Shown: positions 29,659 to 37,577 of the stretch, in pieces
How positions within the stretch are numbered: position 1 is the first letter of the stretch
Layout of the letters: each line of letters begins with the position of its first letter
Source: Rhodanobacter sp.
GTDB lineage: Bacteria > Pseudomonadota > Gammaproteobacteria > Xanthomonadales > Rhodanobacteraceae
NCBI GenBank assembly: GCA_024711345.1
Contig: JANJTA010000015.1
Coordinates: forward strand, 82,397-146,396
Length of the DNA stretch: 64,000 nucleotides
Reading direction: 5' to 3'
Made by a program: the position numbers and the translations under genes
Notes under the pieces: model-generated
What the model saw: only the letters and a program-made list of their open reading frames with translations
Told to the model about the DNA's origin: nothing
Databases searched by the model: none

Positions 29659-29930
29659 CACTTGCTTCCTTCGTCCGTGGCGGTCTTGTCGGCCAGCGCC
29701 TTCTGTACCGCATCGACCAGGCTCTGCGCGGTGTCGGTGTCGAAGTTGGCGCCCTGCTGGTCGGGGAAGTTGATGTTGAAGTGCTCCTCGATGTCGAAGA
29801 TCATCTCGATCGCCTCCAGCGAGGCGATGCCCAGATCCTTCAGGGTGGATTCGGGCCGGATCGTCGCCACCTCGATCTTGGCCTGCTTGGCGATGATCTC
29901 GAACACCTGCTGCTGGATCGTTGCGGTCAT
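29658..29930 (-). CDS. Acyl carrier protein
   Basis: A 90-residue carrier protein. DLGIASLEAIEMIFDIEEHFNI is the phosphopantetheine site, attachment at Ser37; the usual Asp before Ser is Ala here (ASL rather than DSL). The start ATG at 29930 has an AAGGA ribosome site 7 nt upstream; the longer frame upstream lacks ACP sequence. It is a specialised carrier paired with the downstream ketosynthase. The 90 nt to the divergent FemAB-like gene at 30021 probably contains both promoters, but no motif was recognised. Confidence 0.93.
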   Translation of the reverse strand: MTATIQQQVFEIIAKQAKIEVATIRPESTLKDLGIASLEAIEMIFDIEEHFNINFPDQQGANFDTDTAQSLVDAVQKALADKTATDEGSK

Positions 29931-30020
29931 GACGATGTCCTTGGGTGGCAACAATGACGGAAGGCCCGCGCAAGGTGCCTCGTGCAGGCTGGCGCACAGT
30001 CTAGGCAAACTCGCTTACTC

Positions 30021-31091
30021 ATGCCTTTCATTTCGCAACTCGAACCGGATGCGTTGCTCGCGGCGTTCATGCTGGAGCCACCGCTCGGCTTCGCGGTGGA
30101 TCATTCGCCGCAGGGCATGCCGGCGTTCGTGGCGCCGTTCGACCTGCTGACCACCGCCGACGCGCCGCTGCGCCGCCGCGTGGCCGCACTGCCGCTGTAC
30201 CGACGCTGGAGCCGGCTGCTGCGCTGGCGCACCCGCTTCGCCGGCACCACGGTGAGCGAGTACGCGCCGCTGCCCGCCGGCGTGTCGCCCGCGCTGCTGG
30301 CGCAGGGGCTGAAGGCGGCGTTCGGACGCGAGTGCGCGCTGCTGATCGTGAAGGACATCGCGCAGGAATCGCCGCTGCTGGACGCCGCCGCGAACGCCCA
30401 CGCGCGCGCCTTCGCCGCCGCCTGCGCAGGCGAGGGCTTCGTGCTGCTGGAAGGCCAGGCGCTGGCCTTCGTGCCGATCGACTTCGCTTCGGACGACGAG
30501 TACCTGGCCCGGCTGTCGCCCGGCCGGCGCAAGAACCTCCGGCGCAAGCTGCGCTCGCGCGCCGACCTCGAGATCGAGACGCTGCGCACCGGCGACGCCT
30601 GCTTCCGCGACGAGGCCACGCTGGCGGCGTTCCACGCGCTGTTCGACAACGTCTACGCGCAAAGCGAGATCCACTTCGACCAGCTCAGCGCGGGGTTCTT
30701 CCGCCTGCTGCTGCAGGACGCGGCCAGCGGCGGGGTGGTGTTCGTGTACCGCCATGGCGGCCGGATGATCGGCTGGAACCTCTGCTACGAATACGCCGGC
30801 AAGCTGGTCGACAAGTACATCGGCTTCGCCTACCCCGAAGCGCGCGAGCACAACCTGTACTTCGTGAGCTGGATGCACAACCTCCGCTACGCGCGCGAAC
30901 GCGGCCTGAGCCATTACGTGGCCGGCTGGACCGACCCGGAGGTGAAGTCCTTCCTCGGCGCCAGCTTCACCTTCACCCGCCACGCGGTGTACGCGCGCAA
31001 CCCGCTGCTGCGTGCGCTGCTGCGCCGGCTGGGCCGCCATTTCGAGAGCGACCGCCAGTGGCAGGCGACCACGGAGGCGGTCGATGGATAG
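30021..31091 (+). CDS. FemAB/GNAT-like acyl- or aminoacyltransferase
   Basis: A 356-residue protein with a GNAT fold of the FemAB/Acetyltransf_6 type. The core has EYLARLSPGRRKNLRRKLRS (a basic helix), FHALFDNVYAQSEIHFDQLS, VFVYRHGGRMIGWNLCYEYAGKLVDKYIG and HNLYFVSWMHNLRYARERGLSHYVAGWTDPEVK. Related families move aminoacyl or fatty acyl groups from tRNA or ACP onto lipids or peptidoglycan precursors. The ACP and ketosynthase encoded divergently suggest an acyl-ACP donor. ATG at 30021; it overlaps the arginase-like gene by 8 nt. Confidence 0.75.
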   Translation: MPFISQLEPDALLAAFMLEPPLGFAVDHSPQGMPAFVAPFDLLTTADAPLRRRVAALPLYRRWSRLLRWRTRFAGTTVSEYAPLPAGVSPALLAQGLKAAFGRECALLIVKDIAQESPLLDAAANAHARAFAAACAGEGFVLLEGQALAFVPIDFASDDEYLARLSPGRRKNLRRKLRSRADLEIETLRTGDACFRDEATLAAFHALFDNVYAQSEIHFDQLSAGFFRLLLQDAASGGVVFVYRHGGRMIGWNLCYEYAGKLVDKYIGFAYPEAREHNLYFVSWMHNLRYARERGLSHYVAGWTDPEVKSFLGASFTFTRHAVYARNPLLRALLRRLGRHFESDRQWQATTEAVDG

Positions 31092-31974
31092 GCTGGCGGG
31101 ACGCCCGGTGGTGCTGGACATCGACAACTCGGTGGGGCCATTGCCGGGGCGCCTGGTGCTGCCGCTGGAGCATTGGCAGGAGTCGATCCGCTTCGGCTGT
31201 TCGCTGGCCACGATGCAACGCTTCCGCGCCATGCTGGACCAGCTGCTGCCCGAACGCCACGGCACCGTGTTCACCGGCAGCGGCGACTTCCATCACCTGA
31301 GCTGGCCGCTGATCGAACGCGTGCGCAGCGAGACGCCGTTCCAGGTGGTGGTGCTGGACAACCACCCGGACAACATGCGCTTCCCGTTCGGCGTGCACTG
31401 CGGCTCGTGGGTGCGCAAGGTGGCGCTGCTGCCGCAGGTGAGTCACGTGCACGTGCTGGGCATCACCTCCGCCGACATCGGCGCCGGCCACGCGTGGGAA
31501 AACTACCTGGCGCCGCTGCGCCGCGGCAAGCTGAGCTACTGGAGCATCGGCGTGGACACGCGCTGGGCACGCCGGCTCGGCCTGGGCCGCGCGTTCCGCG
31601 CTTTCGACACGCCCGCGGCGCTGGTCGATGCATTCGTCGAGTTCCAGCGCACGCAGGCCCTGCCGAGTTACCTGTCGATCGACAAGGACGTGTTCGCCGC
31701 TGACGTGGCGCGCACCAACTGGGATCAGGGCTGCCTGCAACTCGACCACGCGCGGGCGCTGATCGGCAGCCTGCGCCACGGGCTGCTCGGCAGCGACATC
31801 AACGGCGAGGTCTCGCACTACCGCTACCGCACGTGGTGGAAGCGCAGGCTGTCGGCGCTGGACGCGCAGCCGGCGGTCGACACCGCGCAACTCGCCGACT
31901 GGCAGGCGCAGCAGCACGCGCTGAACCTCGACCTGCTGCAGGCGATCGCGGCGCGCGTCGACGCCACGCCCTAG
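31084..31974 (+). CDS. Arginase/ureohydrolase-fold protein
   Basis: A 296-residue protein with the arginase-fold metal motifs: GSGDFHHLSWPL (the GGDH-type His), VVLDNHPDN (DxHxD-type site), HCGSWVRKV and YLSIDKDVF (DxD). This would coordinate a binuclear metal centre that hydrolyses a guanidino, amidino or related C-N bond. It lacks close identity to arginase, agmatinase or formimidoylglutamase that can be recognised by eye, so the substrate is unknown. The 8-nt overlap with the FemAB-like gene implies a linked step. It ends convergent with the GT39 gene at CTAG. Confidence 0.68.
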   Translation: MDRLAGRPVVLDIDNSVGPLPGRLVLPLEHWQESIRFGCSLATMQRFRAMLDQLLPERHGTVFTGSGDFHHLSWPLIERVRSETPFQVVVLDNHPDNMRFPFGVHCGSWVRKVALLPQVSHVHVLGITSADIGAGHAWENYLAPLRRGKLSYWSIGVDTRWARRLGLGRAFRAFDTPAALVDAFVEFQRTQALPSYLSIDKDVFAADVARTNWDQGCLQLDHARALIGSLRHGLLGSDINGEVSHYRYRTWWKRRLSALDAQPAVDTAQLADWQAQQHALNLDLLQAIAARVDATP

Positions 31975-33560
31975 CCGCGCGGCGGGTCCGCCGCCGCGCC
32001 GGCGACGTCGCCGGCGCGCCAGACGGTCAAGCTGCCGTCGCGATAGGGCTGGCGGTACAGCGGAGTGGCCGGGTAGCGATAGTCCGGCTCGCTGCTGATC
32101 ACCCATCCTTGTGGATGGGCGTGTGCCCACGCGGTCACCGCGGCCGGCTCGGTGGTGGCCGGAATCGGTGCGGTCAGCCGTCCGGCGAAGGTGAGCAGGC
32201 CGTACTGCGGGCCGGCGAACAGCAGCGGCACGCCAGCCTGCTGCGCGGCGGCCACGCGGCGCGCCGCCGCCGCGACGTCGTAGCGCGGGCCGACGCCCAG
32301 CACGAAGGCGAGCTTGCACAGCAGCAGCGCCGCCAGCATGCCGAGTGCGGCGCGGCCCAGCGGCAGCGGCGTGGTCCGCCGACCCACCACGAACGACAGC
32401 CCCACCCCGACGATCAGCACGCCGCAGGCGATCGCCTCGATGCGGCCGGCATGGTCGACCGCGAGCTTGCCCAGGCCGACCGCCACGGCGATGCCGATCA
32501 GCGCCAGCACCAGCCCGACGCGCCAGCCCACCACGTGCCAGCGGCCCGCGCCGAGGCGCATCCCGCCGGCCAGCGTCAGCGCCGGCAGCAACGGCAGCAG
32601 GTAGTGCGGCTGCTTGCCGCTGATCACGCTGAACAGCACGAAGCCGGGCACGAACGCGGCCACCACGAAGCGGTCCAGCATCCCGCCGCTGCCCGCCGCC
32701 GACTCGCCGCGCCCGAGCGCGGCCACCCACGGCAACAGCATCGCCGGCAGGATCGGCAGGTACCACCACCACGGCCGGGCATGCGCGAAGCTCTGCACCA
32801 CGCGGCCGACCGTCTGGCGCAGGAAGATCGCGTCCGCGTACTGCGGGCCGCCCGCCCGTGCCGCGGGCAGCGCCCAGGCCAGCGCCAGCAGCACGGCGCC
32901 GAGCAGCGCGGCGAGCAGCCGCAGCCAGCTCGCCAGTGGCCGTGTCTGCGGTCGCCACCACGGCGTCAGCAGCGCCGGCACGCCGCCGACCAGCAGCGCC
33001 ACCGGCCCCTTGACCAGGACCCCCGCGCCCAGCGCCAGCGCCATCGCCGCCACCGCGAGCGGCCAGCGCCGGCCGGCCAGCGCGGGCGTGGCGCGCCACG
33101 CCACCAGCGTGCACAGGGTGAGCAGCATGTCGAACATCACCGTGCCGGCGTACACCGCGAACGCGGCGCAGCCCAGCCACAGCCACAGCGAGGCCTGCAC
33201 CGCGGCGGGTGCGGCACCCAGCCGCCGGCCGAGCGAGGCGAGCAGCGGCAGGGTGGCCAGCGCCAGCAGCAGCTCCAGCAGGCGCGCCGCCCAGGCGTGC
33301 ACGCCGGTGACCGCCCAGACCAGGTTGATCAGCCAGAACAGCAGCGGCGCCTTGTCCGAATACGGCGCGCCGTCCAGCCACGGCACCAGCCACTGACCGC
33401 TGAGGTGCATGTTCCACGCCACCGCGAGGTAGCGCGTCTCGTCGATCGGCACCGGAAACAGGAAGAACACCGGCGGCAGCAGCAGGAGCAGCGCCGCGAG
33501 CGCCTGCAGGTGCGGTTCCTGGCGGAACCGGCCGATGAAACCCGTGTGCGATGCTGCCAT
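31971..33560 (-). CDS. ArnT-like membrane glycosyltransferase (GT39/PMT type)
   Basis: A 529-residue integral membrane glycosyltransferase with about a dozen helices. The catalytic loop motif is VPIDETRYLAVAWNM (Asp40, Glu41), followed by GQWLVPWLDGAPYSDKAPLLFWL, as in ArnT, which moves 4-amino-arabinose from undecaprenyl phosphate to lipid A. GKQPHYLLPLLPALTL is also a family feature. It probably transfers a polyprenyl-linked sugar to an envelope acceptor. The ATG at 33560 is preceded by GGGGA. It lies downstream of DegT, two EamA-like genes and a hydrolase on the same strand. Confidence 0.85.
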   Translation of the reverse strand: MAASHTGFIGRFRQEPHLQALAALLLLLPPVFFLFPVPIDETRYLAVAWNMHLSGQWLVPWLDGAPYSDKAPLLFWLINLVWAVTGVHAWAARLLELLLALATLPLLASLGRRLGAAPAAVQASLWLWLGCAAFAVYAGTVMFDMLLTLCTLVAWRATPALAGRRWPLAVAAMALALGAGVLVKGPVALLVGGVPALLTPWWRPQTRPLASWLRLLAALLGAVLLALAWALPAARAGGPQYADAIFLRQTVGRVVQSFAHARPWWWYLPILPAMLLPWVAALGRGESAAGSGGMLDRFVVAAFVPGFVLFSVISGKQPHYLLPLLPALTLAGGMRLGAGRWHVVGWRVGLVLALIGIAVAVGLGKLAVDHAGRIEAIACGVLIVGVGLSFVVGRRTTPLPLGRAALGMLAALLLCKLAFVLGVGPRYDVAAAARRVAAAQQAGVPLLFAGPQYGLLTFAGRLTAPIPATTEPAAVTAWAHAHPQGWVISSEPDYRYPATPLYRQPYRDGSLTVWRAGDVAGAAADPPRG

Positions 33561-33595
33561 CGTGGCGTCCCCCGGAACTGCGCAGGATGCTTGCC

Positions 33596-33615
33596 GATGC
33601 CTGCGTGCAGGCATC
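33596..33615. repeat. Small palindrome between DegT and GT39 genes
   Basis: GATGCCTG-CGTG-CAGGCATC, an 8-bp stem with a 4-nt loop, in the 135-nt gap. Related to the palindrome family at 26147 and 63398; no T-run follows on the minus strand, so it is not an obvious terminator. Confidence 0.55.
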
Positions 33616-33695
33616 GGTGAACCGGCGAAGCGGCGCCATTCTTGCGGGTGGAGGATGTCGTCCGCGTGAACGCCGGCGGCAGCCGGCACGTCGCC

Positions 33696-34901
33696 TCAGC
33701 CGCCGCCGAGCACGCCGCAGATCGCCTCGAAGTCCGCGTCGGTCAGCCACGGGCTGTTGCCGAGGGTGAGGCTGCGCGCGGCGAAGTCGCGCGCGTACGG
33801 CACGTCCTGTACCGGCACCGTGCCGGCGAGGTAGGGGTAGTCGGGCAGGGCGTGGATGAACAGCCGGCTGACCCCGTAGCCGGCTTGCCACAGCTGCGCC
33901 AGTGCGGCGTCGCGGCGCCGGCGATCGGGCAGCAGCAGCAGGAAGAATGGCCAGGTGCCGCTGGCGCCGACCGGGTCGTCGAGCACGTCGATGCCGCCGA
34001 TCTGGCGCAACCGCGGCAGGCGACGTTGCGCCTGCGCGGACAACTGGCCGAGAAACGCCGGCAGTCGCGGCACGGCATGCGCGCCCACCGCCTGCCGCCA
34101 ACGGCCGACGCGGTGCAAGGGGACCGTCAGCGGAAAGTCGTCGCCCACCGCGGCGATCTCGTCGCCGTGGCGCAGCGCGCGGCGCAGCGACGCGCCGTAG
34201 GCCAGGCGTAGGCCCCACGGCCGGTACAGCGCGGCGTAGCCGAGCAGTTCGAGGCGGCGCCGCCACTCCCAGCCCAGCCGTTGCGGTACGCCTGCGGCGG
34301 CGTGGGCCAGCCGTTCGCGCAGCGCGGGGTCGCGCGCGGCGAGCAGGCCGCCCTCGTAGATCGACAAGCCCTTGCCGGCGGCCAGGCTGAAGAAGCCCGC
34401 GTCGCCGGCCAGCCCCACGCTGGCGCCGTCGGCGCGGCGTGCGCCCAGCGCCTGCGCGGCGTCCTCGATCACGTAGGCGCCAGCCTGGCGCGCCACGGCG
34501 AGCGCGTCGTCCACGTCGGCGACGCGGCCGGCCAGGTGGGTGGGCACGATCGCCAGCGTGCGCTCGTCGCAGGCCGCGCGCAGTGCGGCCGGGTCCATGT
34601 CGTAGTGGCCGGGCTTGAGATCGCACAGCTGCAGCTCCAGTCCGGCCTGCCGCACGGCGATCGCCACCAGCGGGCAGGTGTACGCCGGCACTACCACGCG
34701 GCGGCGGCGCGGCGCGAGTTCGCGCAGCGTGGCCAGCGTCAGCAGCAGCGCCGCGGTGCCGGAACAGGTCAGTGACAGTGGCGGCGTGCCGAGCAGCGCG
34801 GCGACGTCGTCGGCCAGCGTCGGTGCGCCGGGGCGCAGATCGGCGAGGCGCAGCGGCAGACCGGCGGTGGGCGGCAGTTCGTGGCGGCGGCGGGGCAGCA
34901 T
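33696..34901 (-). CDS. DegT/DnrJ/EryC1-family sugar aminotransferase
   Basis: A 401-residue PLP enzyme of the family that converts keto sugars (often on nucleotides) to amino sugars; ArnB is an example. The pyridine-binding Asp147 is in VIEDAAQALGA and the PLP lysine K177 is in FSLAAGKGLSIYEGG; VPAYTCPLVAIAV is the N-terminal substrate loop. An amino-sugar or long-chain amino product would fit a locus with an ArnT-like transferase and a small-transporter pair. No UDP-GlcA decarboxylase/dehydrogenase (ArnA) or formyltransferase is present, so it is not a standard arn operon. Confidence 0.85.
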   Translation of the reverse strand: MLPRRRHELPPTAGLPLRLADLRPGAPTLADDVAALLGTPPLSLTCSGTAALLLTLATLRELAPRRRRVVVPAYTCPLVAIAVRQAGLELQLCDLKPGHYDMDPAALRAACDERTLAIVPTHLAGRVADVDDALAVARQAGAYVIEDAAQALGARRADGASVGLAGDAGFFSLAAGKGLSIYEGGLLAARDPALRERLAHAAAGVPQRLGWEWRRRLELLGYAALYRPWGLRLAYGASLRRALRHGDEIAAVGDDFPLTVPLHRVGRWRQAVGAHAVPRLPAFLGQLSAQAQRRLPRLRQIGGIDVLDDPVGASGTWPFFLLLLPDRRRRDAALAQLWQAGYGVSRLFIHALPDYPYLAGTVPVQDVPYARDFAARSLTLGNSPWLTDADFEAICGVLGGG

Positions 34902-34923
34902 GCGCGCAGCGTAGCGCGGGCGC

Positions 34924-35331
34924 CTAGCCGCGCGCCGGCTCGGCGTCGGCTGCCGGTTCGTGTTCGCGGCTCTCGGCCAATCCCAGGCAGACGATGCCGG
35001 CGATGATGGCCAGCGCCCCCAGCCCGCGGGCGAGGGTGAGCTGTTCGTCGAACAGCCAGATCGACAGCAGCATCACCGACACCACTTCCAGATGCGAGGC
35101 GGCGAAGGCGGGGCCGATCGGCGCGTGCTTGAGCAGCGCCATCCAGGTGAAGAACGCACCGACGTAGCCGATCACCGCGCCGTACACCCACGGCTGGCCG
35201 AACACGCGCAGCAGCCATGCCAGGCTCGCTTCCACCGGCAGCGCCTGGGTGCCGGCGACCTTGAAGCTGATCTGGGCCAGGGTGTCGAAACCCATCAGCA
35301 GCAGGAAACCGAGCAGGTAGAAGCGCTTCAC
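34924..35331 (-). CDS. Small EamA/SMR-like membrane transporter, second of a pair
   Basis: A 135-residue four-helix membrane protein: YLLGFLLLMGFDTLAQISFK, WVYGAVIGYVGAFFTWMALLK, FAASHLEVVSVMLLSIWLF and GALAIIAGIVCLGL. This matches the half-size, SMR-like pattern of ArnE/ArnF, which flip Und-P-aminoarabinose. Starts at a GTG (35331) that overlaps the preceding gene's stop by 4 nt (GTGA). Two different half-size proteins encoded in tandem suggest a heterodimer. The substrate is presumed to be a polyprenyl or lipid-linked product of this locus. Confidence 0.78.
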   Translation of the reverse strand: MKRFYLLGFLLLMGFDTLAQISFKVAGTQALPVEASLAWLLRVFGQPWVYGAVIGYVGAFFTWMALLKHAPIGPAFAASHLEVVSVMLLSIWLFDEQLTLARGLGALAIIAGIVCLGLAESREHEPAADAEPARG

Positions 35332-35705
35332 GTGCCCAGCCCCACGATCGCCACGCCGAGCGCGACCAGCGCAATGCCGGCGACGCGCAAACGGGTCAGC
35401 TTCTCGCCGAACAGGAAACGTCCGGCGATCATGATCGCCACGATGTTGATCGAGCCCAGCAGCACGCCCTCGGAGAGCGGGATCAGCGAGAGGAACGCGA
35501 TCCACACCAGGAACTCGGCCACGTAGCTGCCGATGCCCAGCCACAGCCATGGCCGTGACGCCATGTGCCGCCAGCGCGCCAGGCCGTCGCCGGCCGCCGG
35601 GTCGCCCGCGGCGGCCTTGAACGCCAGCTGGCCGCCGGTATCGAGCACGATGTTGAGGAGCCACAGGCTCGCCACCAGGGTGGAGATGGACCCCTCCGCC
35701 GGCAT
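35328..35705 (-). CDS. Small EamA/SMR-like membrane transporter, first of a pair
   Basis: A 125-residue four-helix protein: SLWLLNIVLDTGGQLAFKAAA, WLGIGSYVAEFLVWIAFLSL, GSINIVAIMIAGRFLF and VAGIALVALGVAIVGLG. Like its downstream partner it resembles ArnE/F-type flippases. ATG at 35705, 2 nt after the stop of the alpha/beta hydrolase gene, and a 4-nt overlap with the second transporter: the three genes are translated as a block. Confidence 0.78.
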   Translation of the reverse strand: MPAEGSISTLVASLWLLNIVLDTGGQLAFKAAAGDPAAGDGLARWRHMASRPWLWLGIGSYVAEFLVWIAFLSLIPLSEGVLLGSINIVAIMIAGRFLFGEKLTRLRVAGIALVALGVAIVGLGT

Positions 35706-35707
35706 CG

Positions 35708-36583
35708 TCAGGCGGCGACGCGCTGCGTGCCGTTCGCGGCGGCGATGCCGTCGAAGAACGCGGCCGAGCGCTCGATCAGGGTGCGCCGCTGCTTGTCGAT
35801 GGTGATCATGTGGTAGCTGTCCTCGAGCAGCAGCAGCTCGGTCGGCGCGCTGACCCCACGCATCACCAGCTCGGCGTTCTTCGGGCTGGCCACGTCGTCG
35901 TCGCTGGCGTGGGCGACCAGGCACGGCGCGGTGACCCGCGGCAGCTGGCGGCGCACGTCGGCGGCCAGGCCGTACATTTCGGCCAGCGAGTACCACGGGT
36001 TGCCAGGCAGGCCGGCGGCGGCGCTGTCGCCGCCGAGCATCGCCGCGCTGACCTGCGCGCGCAGGCGCTCGTCGCGGATGCCGTAGGGCGGCTGCTCCAT
36101 GAAGCTGCGCTCGCGGCCGATGCCGAGTTTCTTCAGCAACGGCAGCAGGAACGACAGCCGCGCCAGTTTCGGGATGCTCCAGCCGTCGTAGCGGAAGGTG
36201 GCGCCGTACACGCCCACGCCCGCGACCCGTCCGGGACGCTCCGCGGCCAGTTTCAGCGCCAGCAGCGCGCCCATCGAAAGGCCGCCGACGAACAGCTGGT
36301 CGACCTTGTCGAGCATCGCGTCGGCAGCGCGCTCGACGCTGGCGTACCAGTCGCGCCAGCCGGTGGCGAGCAAGTCCTCGACATTGCCGCAGTGGCCGGC
36401 CAGCTGCATGCCGTGCACGGTGAAGCCGGCGTTGTTCAGGCCCTTGCCGAGCAGCTTCATTTCCATCGGCGTGCCGGTGAGGCCGTGGATCAGCAGCACG
36501 CCGCTGCGGCCACCCTCGAGGAAAAAGTCGGTTTGCTGGATCACGCGGTGGCCTGGCGGGAACGAATGGCGATCTTCATGCAC
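35708..36583 (-). CDS. Alpha/beta hydrolase (carboxylesterase-like)
   Basis: A 291-residue serine hydrolase. The nucleophile is Ser103 in FVGGLSMGALLAL (GxSxG), the oxyanion region LLIHGLTGTPMEMKLL, the acid in HASDDDVASP and the base in SYHMITID. Close in pattern to monoacylglycerol lipase/carboxylesterase Est-type. No signal peptide, so cytoplasmic. It is the first gene of the five-gene minus-strand unit ending with GT39 and may remove or edit acyl groups, or act as a thioesterase for the ACP. Confidence 0.85.
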   Translation of the reverse strand: MHEDRHSFPPGHRVIQQTDFFLEGGRSGVLLIHGLTGTPMEMKLLGKGLNNAGFTVHGMQLAGHCGNVEDLLATGWRDWYASVERAADAMLDKVDQLFVGGLSMGALLALKLAAERPGRVAGVGVYGATFRYDGWSIPKLARLSFLLPLLKKLGIGRERSFMEQPPYGIRDERLRAQVSAAMLGGDSAAAGLPGNPWYSLAEMYGLAADVRRQLPRVTAPCLVAHASDDDVASPKNAELVMRGVSAPTELLLLEDSYHMITIDKQRRTLIERSAAFFDGIAAANGTQRVAA

Positions 36584-36608
36584 GGCATGATCGCCGCGGG
36601 CGGTTTCC

Positions 36609-37577
36609 TCAGTCTTTCGGCGCGCTGGCGGCGCCGAAGCGCACCGTCACGCGCTGGCCGATGCGCAGGTTGCGGACCGGCTCGGCGTCGGGCTGGTCGA
36701 ACGCCAGCACACACTCCACCGTGCGCGCGTTGGCGCGTATCTGCGGGTCGTTCTCCAGCGTGGCCGGGCCGTAGACCTGGCCGATGCGCAGCACGTGCGC
36801 TTGCCAGCGGGCCTGCGCGCCGCCTTCGGCCACCACCTCGGCCGGCATGCCCGGGCGGACCGCCGCGGCGAAGCTGTCGTTGAGTTCGGCACGCACGATC
36901 CGCGGCTTGCGCGGCAACAGCACGAACAACGGCCCGGAAGCAGGCGATACGCTGGCGCCCGGCTGGGCCGACACCCGCACCACGTCGGCGTCGAACGGCG
37001 CGCGCAGGCTGCGCTGCTTCAGCTCGTAGCGGGCCTCGTCCAGCTTCTGCCCGGCCATGCCCAGCGCGGCGCGGGCGGCCTGCTGCTCGGCGCCGATCTG
37101 CGCCGCCGTCTCGCGTGCGTCGTCGGCGCTCTGGCCGTCGCCGGCGCCGGCGGCGGCCGCGGCGGCCAGTCGCTCGGCGCGCTGCTTGGCGGCAGCCTGC
37201 TTGATGCCGAGCAGCTTGAGCTGCGCCTGCGCCTGCTCGAGCTGGGCCTGTGCCGCCTGCACCGCCAGCGTGGCCGGTTCGGTGTCCAGTGCCGCCAGCA
37301 ACTGGCCCTGTTTGACCTGATCGCCTTCATGCACGGCGACCGTGGCCAGCGTGCCTTCGCGCGGCATGGCCAGGCTCAGCAGGCCGCCTTCGATGTCGAC
37401 CTTGCCGCGCGCGACGGCGACGTAGGCGGTCGCGGGCGAGGCGCCGGGGCCGGCCGGTGCCGGGTCCGACGACGAGCAGCCCGCCAGCAGCGATGCGACG
37501 GCCAGCGCAAGGCCGCCCCGGCGGAGCAGCCGCGCGGCGTGCGTGCGCCATGACGGGAGGAAGGCGGGCGGCTTCAT
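36609..37577 (-). CDS. Periplasmic adaptor lipoprotein of tripartite ABC efflux system
   Basis: A 322-residue membrane-fusion protein of the MacA/DevB type. The signal ends in the lipobox LLAGCSSS, so it is a lipoprotein. A lipoyl-like half-motif (REGTLATVAVHEGDQVKQGQLLAALD) flanks a long alpha-helical hairpin rich in A, Q and K (residues about 95-190), then LRAPFDADVVRVSAQPGASVSP and a beta-barrel domain. It would bridge the inner-membrane ABC complex to the outer-membrane factor. Overlaps the ATPase gene by 4 nt (ATGA). Confidence 0.9.
   Translation of the reverse strand: MKPPAFLPSWRTHAARLLRRGGLALAVASLLAGCSSSDPAPAGPGASPATAYVAVARGKVDIEGGLLSLAMPREGTLATVAVHEGDQVKQGQLLAALDTEPATLAVQAAQAQLEQAQAQLKLLGIKQAAAKQRAERLAAAAAAGAGDGQSADDARETAAQIGAEQQAARAALGMAGQKLDEARYELKQRSLRAPFDADVVRVSAQPGASVSPASGPLFVLLPRKPRIVRAELNDSFAAAVRPGMPAEVVAEGGAQARWQAHVLRIGQVYGPATLENDPQIRANARTVECVLAFDQPDAEPVRNLRIGQRVTVRFGAASAPKD

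Noticed and set aside
28426..29997. Longer ketosynthase start and overlapping minus-strand frame extending to 29997
   Set aside because: The extra N-terminal codons lie within the ACP gene; the KAS family begins at the ATG at 29658.
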